This document shows positions 8,407-23,319 of a DNA stretch of 64,000 bases, piece by piece. Source of the stretch: Nansenia antarctica. Its lineage: Eukaryota; Chordata; Actinopteri; Argentiniformes; Microstomatidae. Location of the stretch: assembly GCA_963989245.1 (NCBI GenBank), contig OZ022339.1, forward strand, positions 91,443,142 to 91,507,141. Reading direction: 5' to 3'. Below the pieces are notes generated by a model that had not been told where the DNA came from, searched no databases, and saw only the letters and a list, made by a program, of their open reading frames with translations. Both the position numbers and the translations under genes were made by a program. Within the stretch, counting starts at the first letter, position 1, and each line of letters begins with the position of its first letter.

Positions 8407-11400
8407 GTAAGTAATATTTTACTGTCAGCCAGTTTGGTTACTGAAGCAAAATGTAAAGTGCTAAAATATTGAAAAAGACAAAGATTTTCTTAGGATGTCC
8501 TTCCTATGTTTTTCACATATTCCTATCTTACCGGTATATACTATATGTATATTTAAAAAGAACCACACTTTACCCAACGTTTGAATTGAGTGATGTTGAT
8601 TTCTCATTCACATTTCTCTTACCATTGCTCATAGAAATAAAAGATGCCAGTGACCCAAACAAACTCCTTCAGTGTCCATATGACAAGAACCACCAGATCC
8701 GTGGCAGCCGCTTCCCATACCATCTGATCAAGTGCAGTAAGGTAAGAACTGTAGTGCTTGTCGTGGAATAACTGTTGTAGGAGTAGTCTGCCGTTGCAGA
8801 CATTGAAATCTCAAATGAGATGTTCTCAAATATGCTCTTTTTCGTAAAGCATCTTTTTCGTCTTTTTAGAATCACCCAGAACTGGCCAATAAATTGAAAA
8901 CCTGCCCTTTCAATGCCCGCCACCTGATGCCCAAACATGAGCTATCACACCACATCCTGAACTGTGAGGACAGGAGATCTGTGAATAGCGAAGACCGTAA
9001 GATTTAAATGTTGTTGTATCTTCAATGATACTATCTTTGTCAATAAAACTTATTTGCTCCTTGTAGTGAGTCTAACCAGGTTCTTTGGTTAACAGTGGAC
9101 AGTGCTGAGGTGAAGAGCAAGTGGCACGTCCCTGTCAGCACCTGGATACTGTGTAAGTAATATTTTACTGTCAGCCAGTTTGGTTACTGAAGCAAAATGT
9201 AAAGTGCTAAAATATTGAAAAAGACAAAGATTTTCTTAGGATGTCCTTCCTATGTTTTTCACATATTCCTATCTTACCGGTATATACTATATGTATATTT
9301 AAAAAGAACCACACTTTACCCAACGTTTGAATTGAGTGATGTTGATTTCTCATTCACATTTCTCTTACCATTGCTCATAGAAATAAAAGATGCCAGTGAC
9401 CCAAACAAACTCCTTCAGTGTCCATATGACAAGAACCACCAGATCCGTGGCAGCCGCTTCCCATACCATCTGATCAAGTGCAGTAAGGTAAGAACTGTAG
9501 TGCTTGTCGTGGAATAACTGTTGTAGGAGTAGTCTGCCGTTGCAGACATTGAAATCTCAAATGAGATGTTCTCAAATATGCTCTTTTTCGTAAAGCATCT
9601 TTTTCGTCTTTTTAGAATCACCCAGAACTGGCCAATAAATTGAAAACCTGCCCTTTCAATGCCCGCCACCTGATGCCCAAACATCAGCTATCACACCACA
9701 TCCTGAACTGTGAGGACAGGAGATCTGTGAATAGCGAAGACCGTAAGATTTAAATGTTGTTGTATCTTCAATGATACTATCTTTGTCAATAAAACCCATT
9801 TGCTCCTTGTAGTGAGTCTAACCAGGTTCTTTGGTTAACAGTGGACAGTGCTGAGGTGAAGAGCAAGTGGCACGTCCCTGTCAGCACCTGGATACTGTGT
9901 AAGTAATATTTTACTGTCAGCCAGTTTGGTTACTGAAGCAAAATGTAAAGTGCTAAAATATTGAAAAAGACAAAGATTTTCTTAGGATGTCCTTCCTATG
10001 TTTTTCACATATTCCTATCTTACCGGTATATACTATATGTATATTTAAAAAGAACCACACTTTACCCAACGTTTGAATTGAGTGATGTTGATTTCTCATT
10101 CACATTTCTCTTACCATTGCTCATAGAAATAAAAGATGCCAGTGACCCAAACAAACTCCTTCAGTGTCCATATGACAAGAACCACCAGATCCGTGGCAGC
10201 CGCTTCCCATACCATCTGATCAAGTGCAGTAAGGTAAGAACTGTAGTGCTTGTCGTGGAATAACTGTTGTAGGAGTAGTCTGCCGTTGCAGACATTGAAA
10301 TCTCAAATGAGATGTTCTCAAATATGCTCTTTTTCGTAAAGCATCTTTTTCGTCTTTTTAGAATCACCCAGAACTGGCCAATACATTGAAAACCTGCCCT
10401 TTCAATGCCCGCCACCTGATGCCCAAACATGAGCTATCACACCACATCCTGAACTGTGAGGACAGGAGATCTGTGAATAGCGAAGACCGTAAGATTTAAA
10501 TGTTGTTGTATCTTCAATGATACTATCTTTGTCAATAAAACTTATTTGCTCCTTGTAGTGAGTCTAACCAGGTTCTTTGGTTAACAGTGGACAGTGCTGA
10601 GGTGAAGAGCAAGTGGCACGTCCCTGTCAGCACCTGGATACTGTGTAAGTAATATTTTACTGTCAGCCAGTTTGGTTACTGAAGCAAAATGTAAAGTGCT
10701 AAAATATTGAAAAAGACAAAGATTTTCTTAGGATGTCCTTCCTATGTTTTTCACATATTCCTATCTTACCGGTATATACTATATGTATATTTAAAAAGAA
10801 CCACACTTTACCTAACGTTTGAATTGAGTGATGTTGATTTCTCATTCACATTTCTCTTACCATTGCTCATAGAAATAAAAGATGCCAGTGACCCAAACAA
10901 ACTCCTTCAGTGTCCATATGACAAGAACCACCAGATCCGTGGCAGCCGCTTCCCATACCATCTGATCAAGTGCAGTAAGGTAAGAACTGTAGTGCTTGTC
11001 GTGGAATAACTGTTGTAGGAGTAGTCTGCCGTTGCAGACATTGAAATCTCAAATGAGATGTTCTCAAATATGCTCTTTTTCGTAAAGCATCTTTTTCGTC
11101 TTTTTAGAATCACCCAGAACTGGCCAATAAATTGAAAACCTGCCCTTTCAATGCCCGCCACCTGATGCCCAAACATGAGCTATCACACCACATCCTGAAC
11201 TGTGAGGACAGGAGATCTGTGAATAGCGAAGACCGTAAGATTTAAATGTTGTTGTATCTTCAATGATACTATCTTTGTCAATAAAACTTATTTGCTCCTT
11301 GTAGTGAGTCTAACCAGGTTCTTTGGTTAACAGTGGACAGTGCTGAGGTGAAGAGCAAGTGGCACGTCCCTGTCAGCACCTGGATACTGTGTAAGTAATA

Positions 11401-14400
11401 TTTTACTGTCAGCCAGTTTGGTTACTGAAGCAAAATGTAAAGTGCTAAAATATTGAAAAAGACAAAGATTTTCTTAGGATGTCCTTCCTATGTTTTTCAC
11501 ATATTCCTATCTTACCGGTATATACTATATGTATATTTAAAAAGAACCACACTTTACCCAACGTTTGAATTGAGTGATGTTGATTTCTCATTCACATTTC
11601 TCTTACCATTGCTCATAGAAATAAAAGATGCCAGTGACCCAAACAAACTCCTTCAGTGTCCATATGACAAGAACCACCAGATCCGTGGCAGCCGCTTCCC
11701 ATACCATCTGATCAAGTGCAGTAAGGTAAGAACTGTAGTGCTTGTCGTGGAATAACTGTTGTAGGAGTAGTCTGCCGTTGCAGACATTGAAATCTCAAAT
11801 GAGATGTTCTCAAATATGCTCTTTTTCGTAAAGCATCTTTTTCGTCTTTTTAGAATCACCCAGAACTGGCCAATAAATTGAAAACCTGCCCTTTCAATGC
11901 CCGCCACCTGATGCCCAAACATGAGCTATCACACCACATCCTGAACTGTGAGGACAGGAGATCTGTGAATAGCGAAGACCGTAAGATTTAAATGTTGTTG
12001 TATCTTCAATGATACTATCTTTGTCAATAAAACCCATTTGCTCCTTGTAGTGAGTCTAACCAGGTTCTTTGGTTAACAGTGGACAGTGCTGAGGTGAAGA
12101 GCAAGTGGCACGTCCCTGTCAGCACCTGGATACTGTGTAAGTAATATTTTACTGTCAGCCAGTTTGGTTACTGAAGCAAAATGTAAAGTGCTAAAATATT
12201 GAAAAAGACAAAGATTTTCTTAGGATGTCCTTCCTATGTTTTTCACATATTCCTATCTTACCGGTATATACTATATGTATATTTAAAAAGAACCACACTT
12301 TACCCAACGTTTGAATTGAGTGATGTTGATTTCTCATTCACATTTCTCTTACCATTGCTCATAGAAATAAAAGATGCCAGTGACCCAAACAAACTCCTTC
12401 AGTGTCCATATGACAAGAACCACCAGATCCGTGGCAGCCGCTTCCCATACCATCTGATCAAGTGCAGTAAGGTAAGAACTGTAGTGCTTGTCGTGGAATA
12501 ACTGTTGTAGGAGTAGTCTGCCGTTGCAGACATTGAAATCTCAAATGAGATGTTCTCAAATATGCTCTTTTTCGTAAAGCATCTTTTTCGTCTTTTTAGA
12601 ATCACCCAGAACTGGCCAATACATTGAAAACCTGCCCTTTCAATGCCCGCCACCTGATGCCCAAACATGAGCTATCACACCACATCCTGAACTGTGAGGA
12701 CAGGAGATCTGTGAATAGCGAAGACCGTAAGATTTAAATGTTGTTGTATCTTCAATGATACTATCTTTGTCAATAAAACTTATTTGCTCCTTGTAGTGAG
12801 TCTAACCAGGTTCTTTGGTTAACAGTGGACAGTGCTGAGGTGAAGAGCAAGTGGCACGTCCCTGTCAGCACCTGGATACTGTGTAAGTAATATTTTACTG
12901 TCAGCCAGTTTGGTTACTGAAGCAAAATGTAAAGTGCTAAAATATTGAAAAAGACAAAGATTTTCTTAGGATGTCCTTCCTATGTTTTTCACATATTCCT
13001 ATCTTACCGGTATATACTATATGTATATTTAAAAAGAACCACACTTTACCTAACGTTTGAATTGAGTGATGTTGATTTCTCATTCACATTTCTCTTACCA
13101 TTGCTCATAGAAATAAAAGATGCCAGTGACCCAAACAAACTCCTTCAGTGTCCATATGACAAGAACCACCAGATCCGTGGCAGCCGCTTCCCATACCATC
13201 TGATCAAGTGCAGTAAGGTAAGAACTGTAGTGCTTGTCGTGGAATAACTGTTGTAGGAGTAGTCTGCCGTTGCAGACATTGAAATCTCAAATGAGATGTT
13301 CTCAAATATGCTCTTTTTCGTAAAGCATCTTTTTCGTCTTTTTAGAATCACCCAGAACTGGCCAATAAATTGAAAACCTGCCCTTTCAATGCCCGCCACC
13401 TGATGCCCAAACATGAGCTATCACACCACATCCTGAACTGTGAGGACAGGAGATCTGTGAATAGCGAAGACCGTAAGATTTAAATGTTGTTGTATCTTCA
13501 ATGATACTATCTTTGTCAATAAAACTTATTTGCTCCTTGTAGTGAGTCTAACCAGGTTCTTTGGTTAACAGTGGACAGTGCTGAGGTGAAGAGCAAGTGG
13601 CACGTCCCTGTCAGCACCTGGATACTGTGTAAGTAATATTTTACTGTCAGCCAGTTTGGTTACTGAAGCAAAATGTAAAGTGCTAAAATATTGAAAAAGA
13701 CAAAGATTTTCTTAGGATGTCCTTCCTATGTTTTTCACATATTCCTATCTTACCGGTATATACTATATGTATATTTAAAAAGAACCACACTTTACCCAAC
13801 GTTTGAATTGAGTGATGTTGATTTCTCATTCACATTTCTCTTACCATTGCTCATAGAAATAAAAGATGCCAGTGACCCAAACAAACTCCTTCAGTGTCCA
13901 TATGACAAGAACCACCAGATCCGTGGCAGCCGCTTCCCATACCATCTGATCAAGTGCAGTAAGGTAAGAACTGTAGTGCTTGTCGTGGAATAACTGTTGT
14001 AGGAGTAGTCTGCCGTTGCAGACATTGAAATCTCAAATGAGATGTTCTCAAATATGCTCTTTTTCGTAAAGCATCTTTTTCGTCTTTTTAGAATCACCCA
14101 GAACTGGCCAATAAATTGAAAACCTGCCCTTTCAATGCCCGCCACCTGATGCCCAAACATGAGCTATCACACCACATCCTGAACTGTGAGGACAGGAGAT
14201 CTGTGAATAGCGAAGACCGTAAGATTTAAATGTTGTTGTATCTTCAATGATACTATCTTTGTCAATAAAACTTATTTGCTCCTTGTAGTGAGTCTAACCA
14301 GGTTCTTTGGTTAACAGTGGACAGTGGTGAGGTGAAGAGCAAGTGGCACGTCCCTGTCAGCACCTGGATACTGTGTAAGTAATATTTTACTGTCAGCCAG

Positions 14401-15863
14401 TTTGGTTACTGAAGCAAAATGTAAAGTGCTAAAATATTGAAAAAGACAAAGATTTTCTTAGGATGTCCTTCCTATGTTTTTCACATATTCCTATCTTACC
14501 GGTATATACTATATGTATATTTAAAAAGAACCACACTTTACCCAACGTTTGAATTGAGTGATGTTGATTTCTCATTCACATTTCTCTTACCATTGCTCAT
14601 AGAAATAAAAGATGCCAGTGACCCAAACAAACTCCTTCAGTGTCCATATGACAAGAACCACCAGATCCGTGGCAGCCGCTTCCCATACCATCTGATCAAG
14701 TGCAGTAAGGTAAGAACTGTAGTGCTTGTCGTGGAATAACTGTTGTAGGAGTAGTCTGCCGTTGCAGACATTGAAATCTCAAATGAGATGTTCTCAAATA
14801 TGCTCTTTTTCGTAAAGCATCTTTTTCGTCTTTTTAGAATCACCCAGAACTGGCCAATACATTGAAAACCTGCCCTTTCAATGCCCGCCACCTGATGCCC
14901 AAACATGAGCTATCACACCACATCCTGAACTGTGAGGACAGGAGATCTGTGAATAGCGAAGACCGTAAGATTTAAATGTTGTTGTATCTTCAATGATACT
15001 ATCTTTGTCAATAAAACTTATTTGCTCCTTGTAGTGAGTCTAACCAGGTTCTTTGGTTAACAGTGGACAGTGCTGAGGTGAAGAGCAAGTGGCACGTCCC
15101 TGTCAGCACCTGGATACTGTGTAAGTAATATTTTACTGTCAGCCAGTTTGGTTACTGAAGCAAAATGTAAAGTGCTAAAATATTGAAAAAGACAAAGATT
15201 TTCTTAGGATGTCCTTCCTATGTTTTTCACATATTCCTATCTTACCGGTATATACTATATGTATATTTAAAAAGAACCACACTTTACCCAACGTTTGAAT
15301 TGAGTGATGTTGATTTCTCATTCACATTTCTCTTACCATTGCTCATAGAAATAAAAGATGCCAGTGACCCAAACAAACTCCTTCAGTGTCCATATGACAA
15401 GAACCACCAGATCCGTGGCAGCCGCTTCCCATACCATCTGATCAAGTGCAGTAAGGTAAGAACTGTAGTGCTTGTCGTGGAATAACTGTTGTAGGAGTAG
15501 TCTGCCGTTGCAGACATTGAAATCTCAAATGAGATGTTCTCAAATATGCTCTTTTTCGTAAAGCATCTTTTTCGTCTTTTTAGAATCACCCAGAACTGGC
15601 CAATAAATTGAAAACCTGCCCTTTCAATGCCCGCCACCTGATGCCCAAACATGAGCTATCACACCACATCCTGAACTGTGAGGACAGGAGATCTGTGAAT
15701 AGCGAAGACCGTAAGATTTAAATGTTGTTGTATCTTCAATGATACTATCTTTGTCAATAAAACCCATTTGCTCCTTGTAGTGAGTCTAACCAGGTTCTTT
15801 GGTTAACAGTGGACAGTGCTGAGGTGAAGAGCAAGTGGCACGTCCCTGTCAGCACCTGGATAC

Positions 15864-18800
15864 TGTGTAAGTAATATTTTACTGTCAGCCAGTTTGGTTA
15901 CTGAAGCAAAATGTAAAGTGCTAAAATATTGAAAAAGACAAAGATTTTCTCAGGATGTCCTTCCTATGTTTTTCACATATTCCTATCTTACCGGTATATA
16001 CTATATGTATATTTAAAAAGAACCACACTTTACCCAACGTTTGAATTGAGTGATGTTGATTTCTCATTCACATTTCTCTTACCATTGCTCATAGAAATAA
16101 AAGATGCCAGTGACCCAAACAAACTCCTTCAGTGTCCATATGACAAGAACCACCAGATCCGTGGCAGCCGCTTCCCATACCATCTGATCAAGTGCAGTAA
16201 GGTAAGAACTGTAGTGCTTGTCGTGGAATAACTGTTGTAGGAGTAGTCTGCCGTTGCAGACATTGAAATCTCAAATGAGATGTTCTCAAATATGCTCTTT
16301 TTCGTAAAGCATCTTTTTCGTCTTTTTAGAATCACCCAGAACTGGCCAATACATTGAAAACCTGCCCTTTCAATGCCCGCCACCTGATGCCCAAACATGA
16401 GCTATCACACCACATCCTGAACTGTGAGGACAGGAGATCTGTGAATAGCGAAGACCGTAAGATTTAAATGTTGTTGTATCTTCAATGATACTATCTTTGT
16501 CAATAAAACTTATTTGCTCCTTGTAGTGAGTCTAACCAGGTTCTTTGGTTAACAGTGGACAGTGCTGAGGTGAAGAGCAAGTGGCACGTCCCTGTCAGCA
16601 CCTGGATACTGTGTAAGTAATATTTTACTGTCAGCCAGTTTGGTTACTGAAGCAAAATGTAAAGTGCTAAAATATTGAAAAAGACAAAGATTTTCTTAGG
16701 ATGTCCTTCCTATGTTTTTCACATATTCCTATCTTACCGGTATATACTATATGTATATTTAAAAAGAACCACACTTTACCTAACGTTTGAATTGAGTGAT
16801 GTTGATTTCTCATTCACATTTCTCTTACCATTGCTCATAGAAATAAAAGATGCCAGTGACCCAAACAAACTCCTTCAGTGTCCATATGACAAGAACCACC
16901 AGATCCGTGGCAGCCGCTTCCCATACCATCTGATCAAGTGCAGTAAGGTAAGAACTGTAGTGCTTGTCGTGGAATAACTGTTGTAGGAGTAGTCTGCCGT
17001 TGCAGACATTGAAATCTCAAATGAGATGTTCTCAAATATGCTCTTTTTCGTAAAGCATCTTTTTCGTCTTTTTAGAATCACCCAGAACTGGCCAATGAAT
17101 TGAAAACCTGCCCTTTCAATGCCCGCCACCTGATGCCCAAACATGAGCTATCACACCACATCCTGAACTGTGAGGACAGGAGATCTGTGAATAGCGAAGA
17201 CCGTAAGATTTAAATGTTGTTGTATCTTCAATGATACTATCTTTGTCAATAAAACTTATTTGCTCCTTGTAGTGAGTCTAACCAGGTTCTTTGGTTAACA
17301 GTGGACAGTGGTGAGGTGAAGAGCAAGTGGCACGTCCCTGTCAGCACCTGGATACTGTGTAAGTAATATTTTACTGTCAGCCAGTTTGGTTACTGAAGCA
17401 AAATGTAAAGTGCTAAAATATTGAAAAAGACAAAGATTTTCTTAGGATGTCCTTCCTATGTTTTTCACATATTCCTATCTTACCGGTATATACTATATGT
17501 ATATTTAAAAAGAACCACACTTTACCCAACGTTTGAATTGAGTGATGTTGATTTCTCATTCACATTTCTCTTACCATTGCTCATAGAAATAAAAGATGCC
17601 AGTGACCCAAACAAACTCCTTCAGTGTCCATATGACAAGAACCACCAGATCCGTGGCAGCCGCTTCCCATACCATCTGATCAAGTGCAGTAAGGTAAGAA
17701 CTGTAGTGCTTGTCGTGGAATAACTGTTGTAGGAGTAGTCTGCCGTTGCAGACATTGAAATCTCAAATGAGATGTTCTCAAATATGCTCTTTTTCGTAAA
17801 GCATCTTTTTCGTCTTTTTAGAATCACCCAGAACTGGCCAATAAATTGAAAACCTGCCCTTTCAATGCCCGCCACCTGATGCCCAAACATGAGCTATCAC
17901 ACCACATCCTGAACTGTGAGGACAGGAGACCTGTGAATAGCGAAGACCGTAAGATTTAAATGTTGTTGTATCTTCAATGATACTATCTTTGTCAATAAAA
18001 CCCATTTGCTCCTTGTAGTGAGTCTAACCAGGTTCTTTGGTTAACAGTGGACAGTGCTGAGGTGAAGAGCAAGTGGCACGTCCCTGTCAGCACCTGGATA
18101 CTGTGTAAGTAATATTTTACTGTCAGCCAGTTTGGTTACTGAAGCAAAATGTAAAGTGCTAAAATATTGAAAAAGACAAAGATTTTCTTAGGATGTCCTT
18201 CCTATGTTTTTCACATATTCCTATCTTACCGGTATATACTATATGTATATTTAAAAAGAACCACACTTTACCCAACGTTTGAATTGAGTGATGTTGATTT
18301 CTCATTCACATTTCTCTTACCATTGCTCATAGAAATAAAAGATGCCAGTGACCCAAACAAACTCCTTCAGTGTCCATATGACAAGAACCACCAGATCCGT
18401 GGCAGCCGCTTCCCATACCATCTGATCAAGTGCAGTAAGGTAAGAACTGTAGTGCTTGTCGTGGAATAACTGTTGTAGGAGTAGTCTGCCGTTGCAGACA
18501 TTGAAATCTCAAATGAGATGTTCTCAAATATGCTCTTTTTCGTAAAGCATCTTTTTCGTCTTTTTAGAATCACCCAGAACTGGCCAATAAATTGAAAACC
18601 TGCCCTTTCAATGCCCGCCACCTGATGCCCAAACATGAGCTATCACCACATCCTGAACTGTGAGGACAGGAGATCTGTGAATAGCGAAGACCGTAAGATT
18701 TAAATGTTGTTGTATCTTCAATGATACTATCTTTGTCAATAAAACTTATTTGCTCCTTGTAGTGAGTCTAACCAGGTTCTTTGGTTAACAGTGGACAGTG

Positions 18801-21800
18801 CTGAGGTGAAGAGCAAGTGGCACGTCCCTGTCAGCACCTGGATACTGTGTAAGTAATATTTTACTGTCAGCCAGTTTGGTTACTGAAGCAAAATGTAAAG
18901 TGCTAAAATATTGAAAAAGACAAAGATTTTCTTAGGATGTCCTTCCTATGTTTTTCACATATTCCTATCTTACCGGTATATACTATATGTATATTTAAAA
19001 AGAACCACACTTTACCCAACGTTTGAATTGAGTGATGTTGATTTCTCATTCACATTTCTCTTACCATTGCTCATAGAAATAAAAGATGCCAGTGACCCAA
19101 ACAAACTCCTTCAGTGTCCATATGACAAGAACCACCAGATCCGTGGCAGCCGCTTCCCATACCATCTGATCAAGTGCAGTAAGGTAAGAACTGTAGTGCT
19201 TGTCGTGGAATAACTGTTGTAGGAGTAGTCTGCCGTTGCAGACATTGAAATCTCAAATGAGATGTTCTCAAATATGCTCTTTTTCGTAAAGCATCTTTTT
19301 CGTCTTTTTAGAATCACCCAGAACTGGCCAATAAATTGAAAACCTGCCCTTTCAATGCCCGCCACCTGATGCCCAAACATGAGCTATCACACCACATCCT
19401 GAACTGTGAGGACAGGAGATCTGTGAATAGCGAAGACCGTAAGATTTAAATGTTGTTGTATCTTCAATGATACTATCTTTGTCAATAAAACCCATTTGCT
19501 CCTTGTAGTGAGTCTAACCAGGTTCTTTGGTTAACAGTGGACAGTGCTGAGGTGAAGAGCAAGTGGCACGTCCCTGTCAGCACCTGGATACTGTGTAAGT
19601 AATATTTTACTGTCAGCCAGTTTGGTTACTGAAGCAAAATGTAAAGTGCTAAAATATTGAAAAAGACAAAGATTTTCTCAGGATGTCCTTCCTATGTTTT
19701 TCACATATTCCTATCTTACCGGTATATACTATATGTATATTTAAAAAGAACCACACTTTACCCAACGTTTGAATTGAGTGATGTTGATTTCTCATTCACA
19801 TTTCTCTTACCATTGCTCATAGAAATAAAAGATGCCAGTGACCCAAACAAACTCCTTCAGTGTCCATATGACAAGAACCACCAGATCCGTGGCAGCCGCT
19901 TCCCATACCATCTGATCAAGTGCAGTAAGGTAAGAACTGTAGTGCTTGTCGTGGAATAACTGTTGTAGGAGTAGTCTGCCGTTGCAGACATTGAAATCTC
20001 AAATGAGATGTTCTCAAATATGCTCTTTTTCGTAAAGCATCTTTTTCGTCTTTTTAGAATCACCCAGAACTGGCCAATACATTGAAAACCTGCCCTTTCA
20101 ATGCCCGCCACCTGATGCCCAAACATGAGCTATCACACCACATCCTGAACTGTGAGGACAGGAGATCTGTGAATAGCGAAGACCGTAAGATTTAAATGTT
20201 GTTGTATCTTCAATGATACTATCTTTGTCAATAAAACTTATTTGCTCCTTGTAGTGAGTCTAACCAGGTTCTTTGGTTAACAGTGGACAGTGCTGAGGTG
20301 AAGAGCAAGTGGCACGTCCCTGTCAGCACCTGGATACTGTGTAAGTAATATTTTACTGTCAGCCAGTTTGGTTACTGAAGCAAAATGTAAAGTGCTAAAA
20401 TATTGAAAAAGACAAAGATTTTCTTAGGATGTCCTTCCTATGTTTTTCACATATTCCTATCTTACCGGTATATACTATATGTATATTTAAAAAGAACCAC
20501 ACTTTACCTAACGTTTGAATTGAGTGATGTTGATTTCTCATTCACATTTCTCTTACCATTGCTCATAGAAATAAAAGATGCCAGTGACCCAAACAAACTC
20601 CTTCAGTGTCCATATGACAAGAACCACCAGATCCGTGGCAGCCGCTTCCCATACCATCTGATCAAGTGCAGTAAGGTAAGAACTGTAGTGCTTGTCGTGG
20701 AATAACTGTTGTAGGAGTAGTCTGCCGTTGCAGACATTGAAATCTCAAATGAGATGTTCTCAAATATGCTCTTTTTCGTAAAGCATCTTTTTCGTCTTTT
20801 TAGAATCACCCAGAACTGGCCAATGAATTGAAAACCTGCCCTTTCAATGCCCGCCACCTGATGCCCAAACATGAGCTATCACACCACATCCTGAACTGTG
20901 AGGACAGGAGATCTGTGAATAGCGAAGACCGTAAGATTTAAATGTTGTTGTATCTTCAATGATACTATCTTTGTCAATAAAACTTATTTGCTCCTTGTAG
21001 TGAGTCTAACCAGGTTCTTTGGTTAACAGTGGACAGTGGTGAGGTGAAGAGCAAGTGGCACGTCCCTGTCAGCACCTGGATACTGTGTAAGTAATATTTT
21101 ACTGTCAGCCAGTTTGGTTACTGAAGCAAAATGTAAAGTGCTAAAATATTGAAAAAGACAAAGATTTTCTTAGGATGTCCTTCCTATGTTTTTCACATAT
21201 TCCTATCTTACCGGTATATACTATATGTATATTTAAAAAGAACCACACTTTACCCAACGTTTGAATTGAGTGATGTTGATTTCTCATTCACATTTCTCTT
21301 ACCATTGCTCATAGAAATAAAAGATGCCAGTGACCCAAACAAACTCCTTCAGTGTCCATATGACAAGAACCACCAGATCCGTGGCAGCCGCTTCCCATAC
21401 CATCTGATCAAGTGCAGTAAGGTAAGAACTGTAGTGCTTGTCGTGGAATAACTGTTGTAGGAGTAGTCTGCCGTTGCAGACATTGAAATCTCAAATGAGA
21501 TGTTCTCAAATATGCTCTTTTTCGTAAAGCATCTTTTTCGTCTTTTTAGAATCACCCAGAACTGGCCAATAAATTGAAAACCTGCCCTTTCAATGCCCGC
21601 CACCTGATGCCCAAACATGAGCTATCACACCACATCCTGAACTGTGAGGACAGGAGACCTGTGAATAGCGAAGACCGTAAGATTTAAATGTTGTTGTATC
21701 TTCAATGATACTATCTTTGTCAATAAAACCCATTTGCTCCTTGTAGTGAGTCTAACCAGGTTCTTTGGTTAACAGTGGACAGTGCTGAGGTGAAGAGCAA

Positions 21801-23319
21801 GTGGCACGTCCCTGTCAGCACCTGGATACTGTGTAAGTAATATTTTACTGTCAGCCAGTTTGGTTACTGAAGCAAAATGTAAAGTGCTAAAATATTGAAA
21901 AAGACAAAGATTTTCTTAGGATGTCCTTCCTATGTTTTTCACATATTCCTATCTTACCGGTATATACTATATGTATATTTAAAAAGAACCACACTTTACC
22001 CAACGTTTGAATTGAGTGATGTTGATTTCTCATTCACATTTCTCTTACCATTGCTCATAGAAATAAAAGATGCCAGTGACCCAAACAAACTCCTTCAGTG
22101 TCCATATGACAAGAACCACCAGATCCGTGGCAGCCGCTTCCCATACCATCTGATCAAGTGCAGTAAGGTAAGAACTGTAGTGCTTGTCGTGGAATAACTG
22201 TTGTAGGAGTAGTCTGCCGTTGCAGACATTGAAATCTCAAATGAGATGTTCTCAAATATGCTCTTTTTCGTAAAGCATCTTTTTCGTCTTTTTAGAATCA
22301 CCCAGAACTGGCCAATAAATTGAAAACCTGCCCTTTCAATGCCCGCCACCTGATGCCCAAACATGAGCTATCACCACATCCTGAACTGTGAGGACAGGAG
22401 ATCTGTGAATAGCGAAGACCGTAAGATTTAAATGTTGTTGTATCTTCAATGATACTATCTTTGTCAATAAAACTTATTTGCTCCTTGTAGTGAGTCTAAC
22501 CAGGTTCTTTGGTTAACAGTGGACAGTGCTGAGGTGAAGAGCAAGTGGCACGTCCCTGTCAGCACCTGGATACTGTGTAAGTAATATTTTACTGTCAGCC
22601 AGTTTGGTTACTGAAGCAAAATGTAAAGTGCTAAAATATTGAAAAAGACAAAGATTTTCTTAGGATGTCCTTCCTATGTTTTTCACATATTCCTATCTTA
22701 CCGGTATATACTATATGTATATTTAAAAAGAACCACACTTTACCCAACGTTTGAATTGAGTGATGTTGATTTCTCATTCACATTTCTCTTACCATTGCTC
22801 ATAGAAATAAAAGATGCCAGTGACCCAAACAAACTCCTTCAGTGTCCATATGACAAGAACCACCAGATCCGTGGCAGCCGCTTCCCATACCATCTGATCA
22901 AGTGCAGTAAGGTAAGAACTGTAGTGCTTGTCGTGGAATAACTGTTGTAGGAGTAGTCTGCCGTTGCAGACATTGAAATCTCAAATGAGATGTTCTCAAA
23001 TATGCTCTTTTTCGTAAAGCATCTTTTTCGTCTTTTTAGAATCACCCAGAACTGGCCAATAAATTGAAAACCTGCCCTTTCAATGCCCGCCACCTGATGC
23101 CCAAACATGAGCTATCACACCACATCCTGAACTGTGAGGACAGGAGATCTGTGAATAGCGAAGACCGTAAGATTTAAATGTTGTTGTATCTTCAATGATA
23201 CTATCTTTGTCAATAAAACCCATTTGCTCCTTGTAGTGAGTCTAACCAGGTTCTTTGGTTAACAGTGGACAGTGCTGAGGTGAAGAGCAAGTGGCACGTC
23301 CCTGTCAGCACCTGGATAC
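15864..23319 (+). repeat. Two copies of a 3728-bp five-unit higher-order repeat
   Basis: Units 12-16 (15864-19591) and 17-21 (19592-23319) carry the same diagnostic variants in the same order. The first unit has TTTCTCAGG plus ACA, the second CTAACG, GAA and GGT, the third CCT, the fourth the 2-bp deletion and the fifth the CCCATT form. Each block is exactly 3728 bp. Units 23-27 repeat most of the pattern without the TTTCTCAGG and GAA changes. This is the higher-order organisation typical of satellite DNA. Confidence 0.88.
18567..18691 (+). pseudogene. gtsf1: Frameshifted gtsf1 exon B (unit 15; same in units 20 and 26)
   Basis: Loss of two bases turns TATCACACCACATCC into TATCACCACATCC in the second CHHC finger. 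The shift removes the final His and Cys ligands and meets TGA within a few codons. The same deletion recurs in the exon B of units 20 (22295-22419) and 26 (26769-26893), always as the fourth member of the five-unit pattern, so it spread by duplication and not by repeated mutation. Confidence 0.85.
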
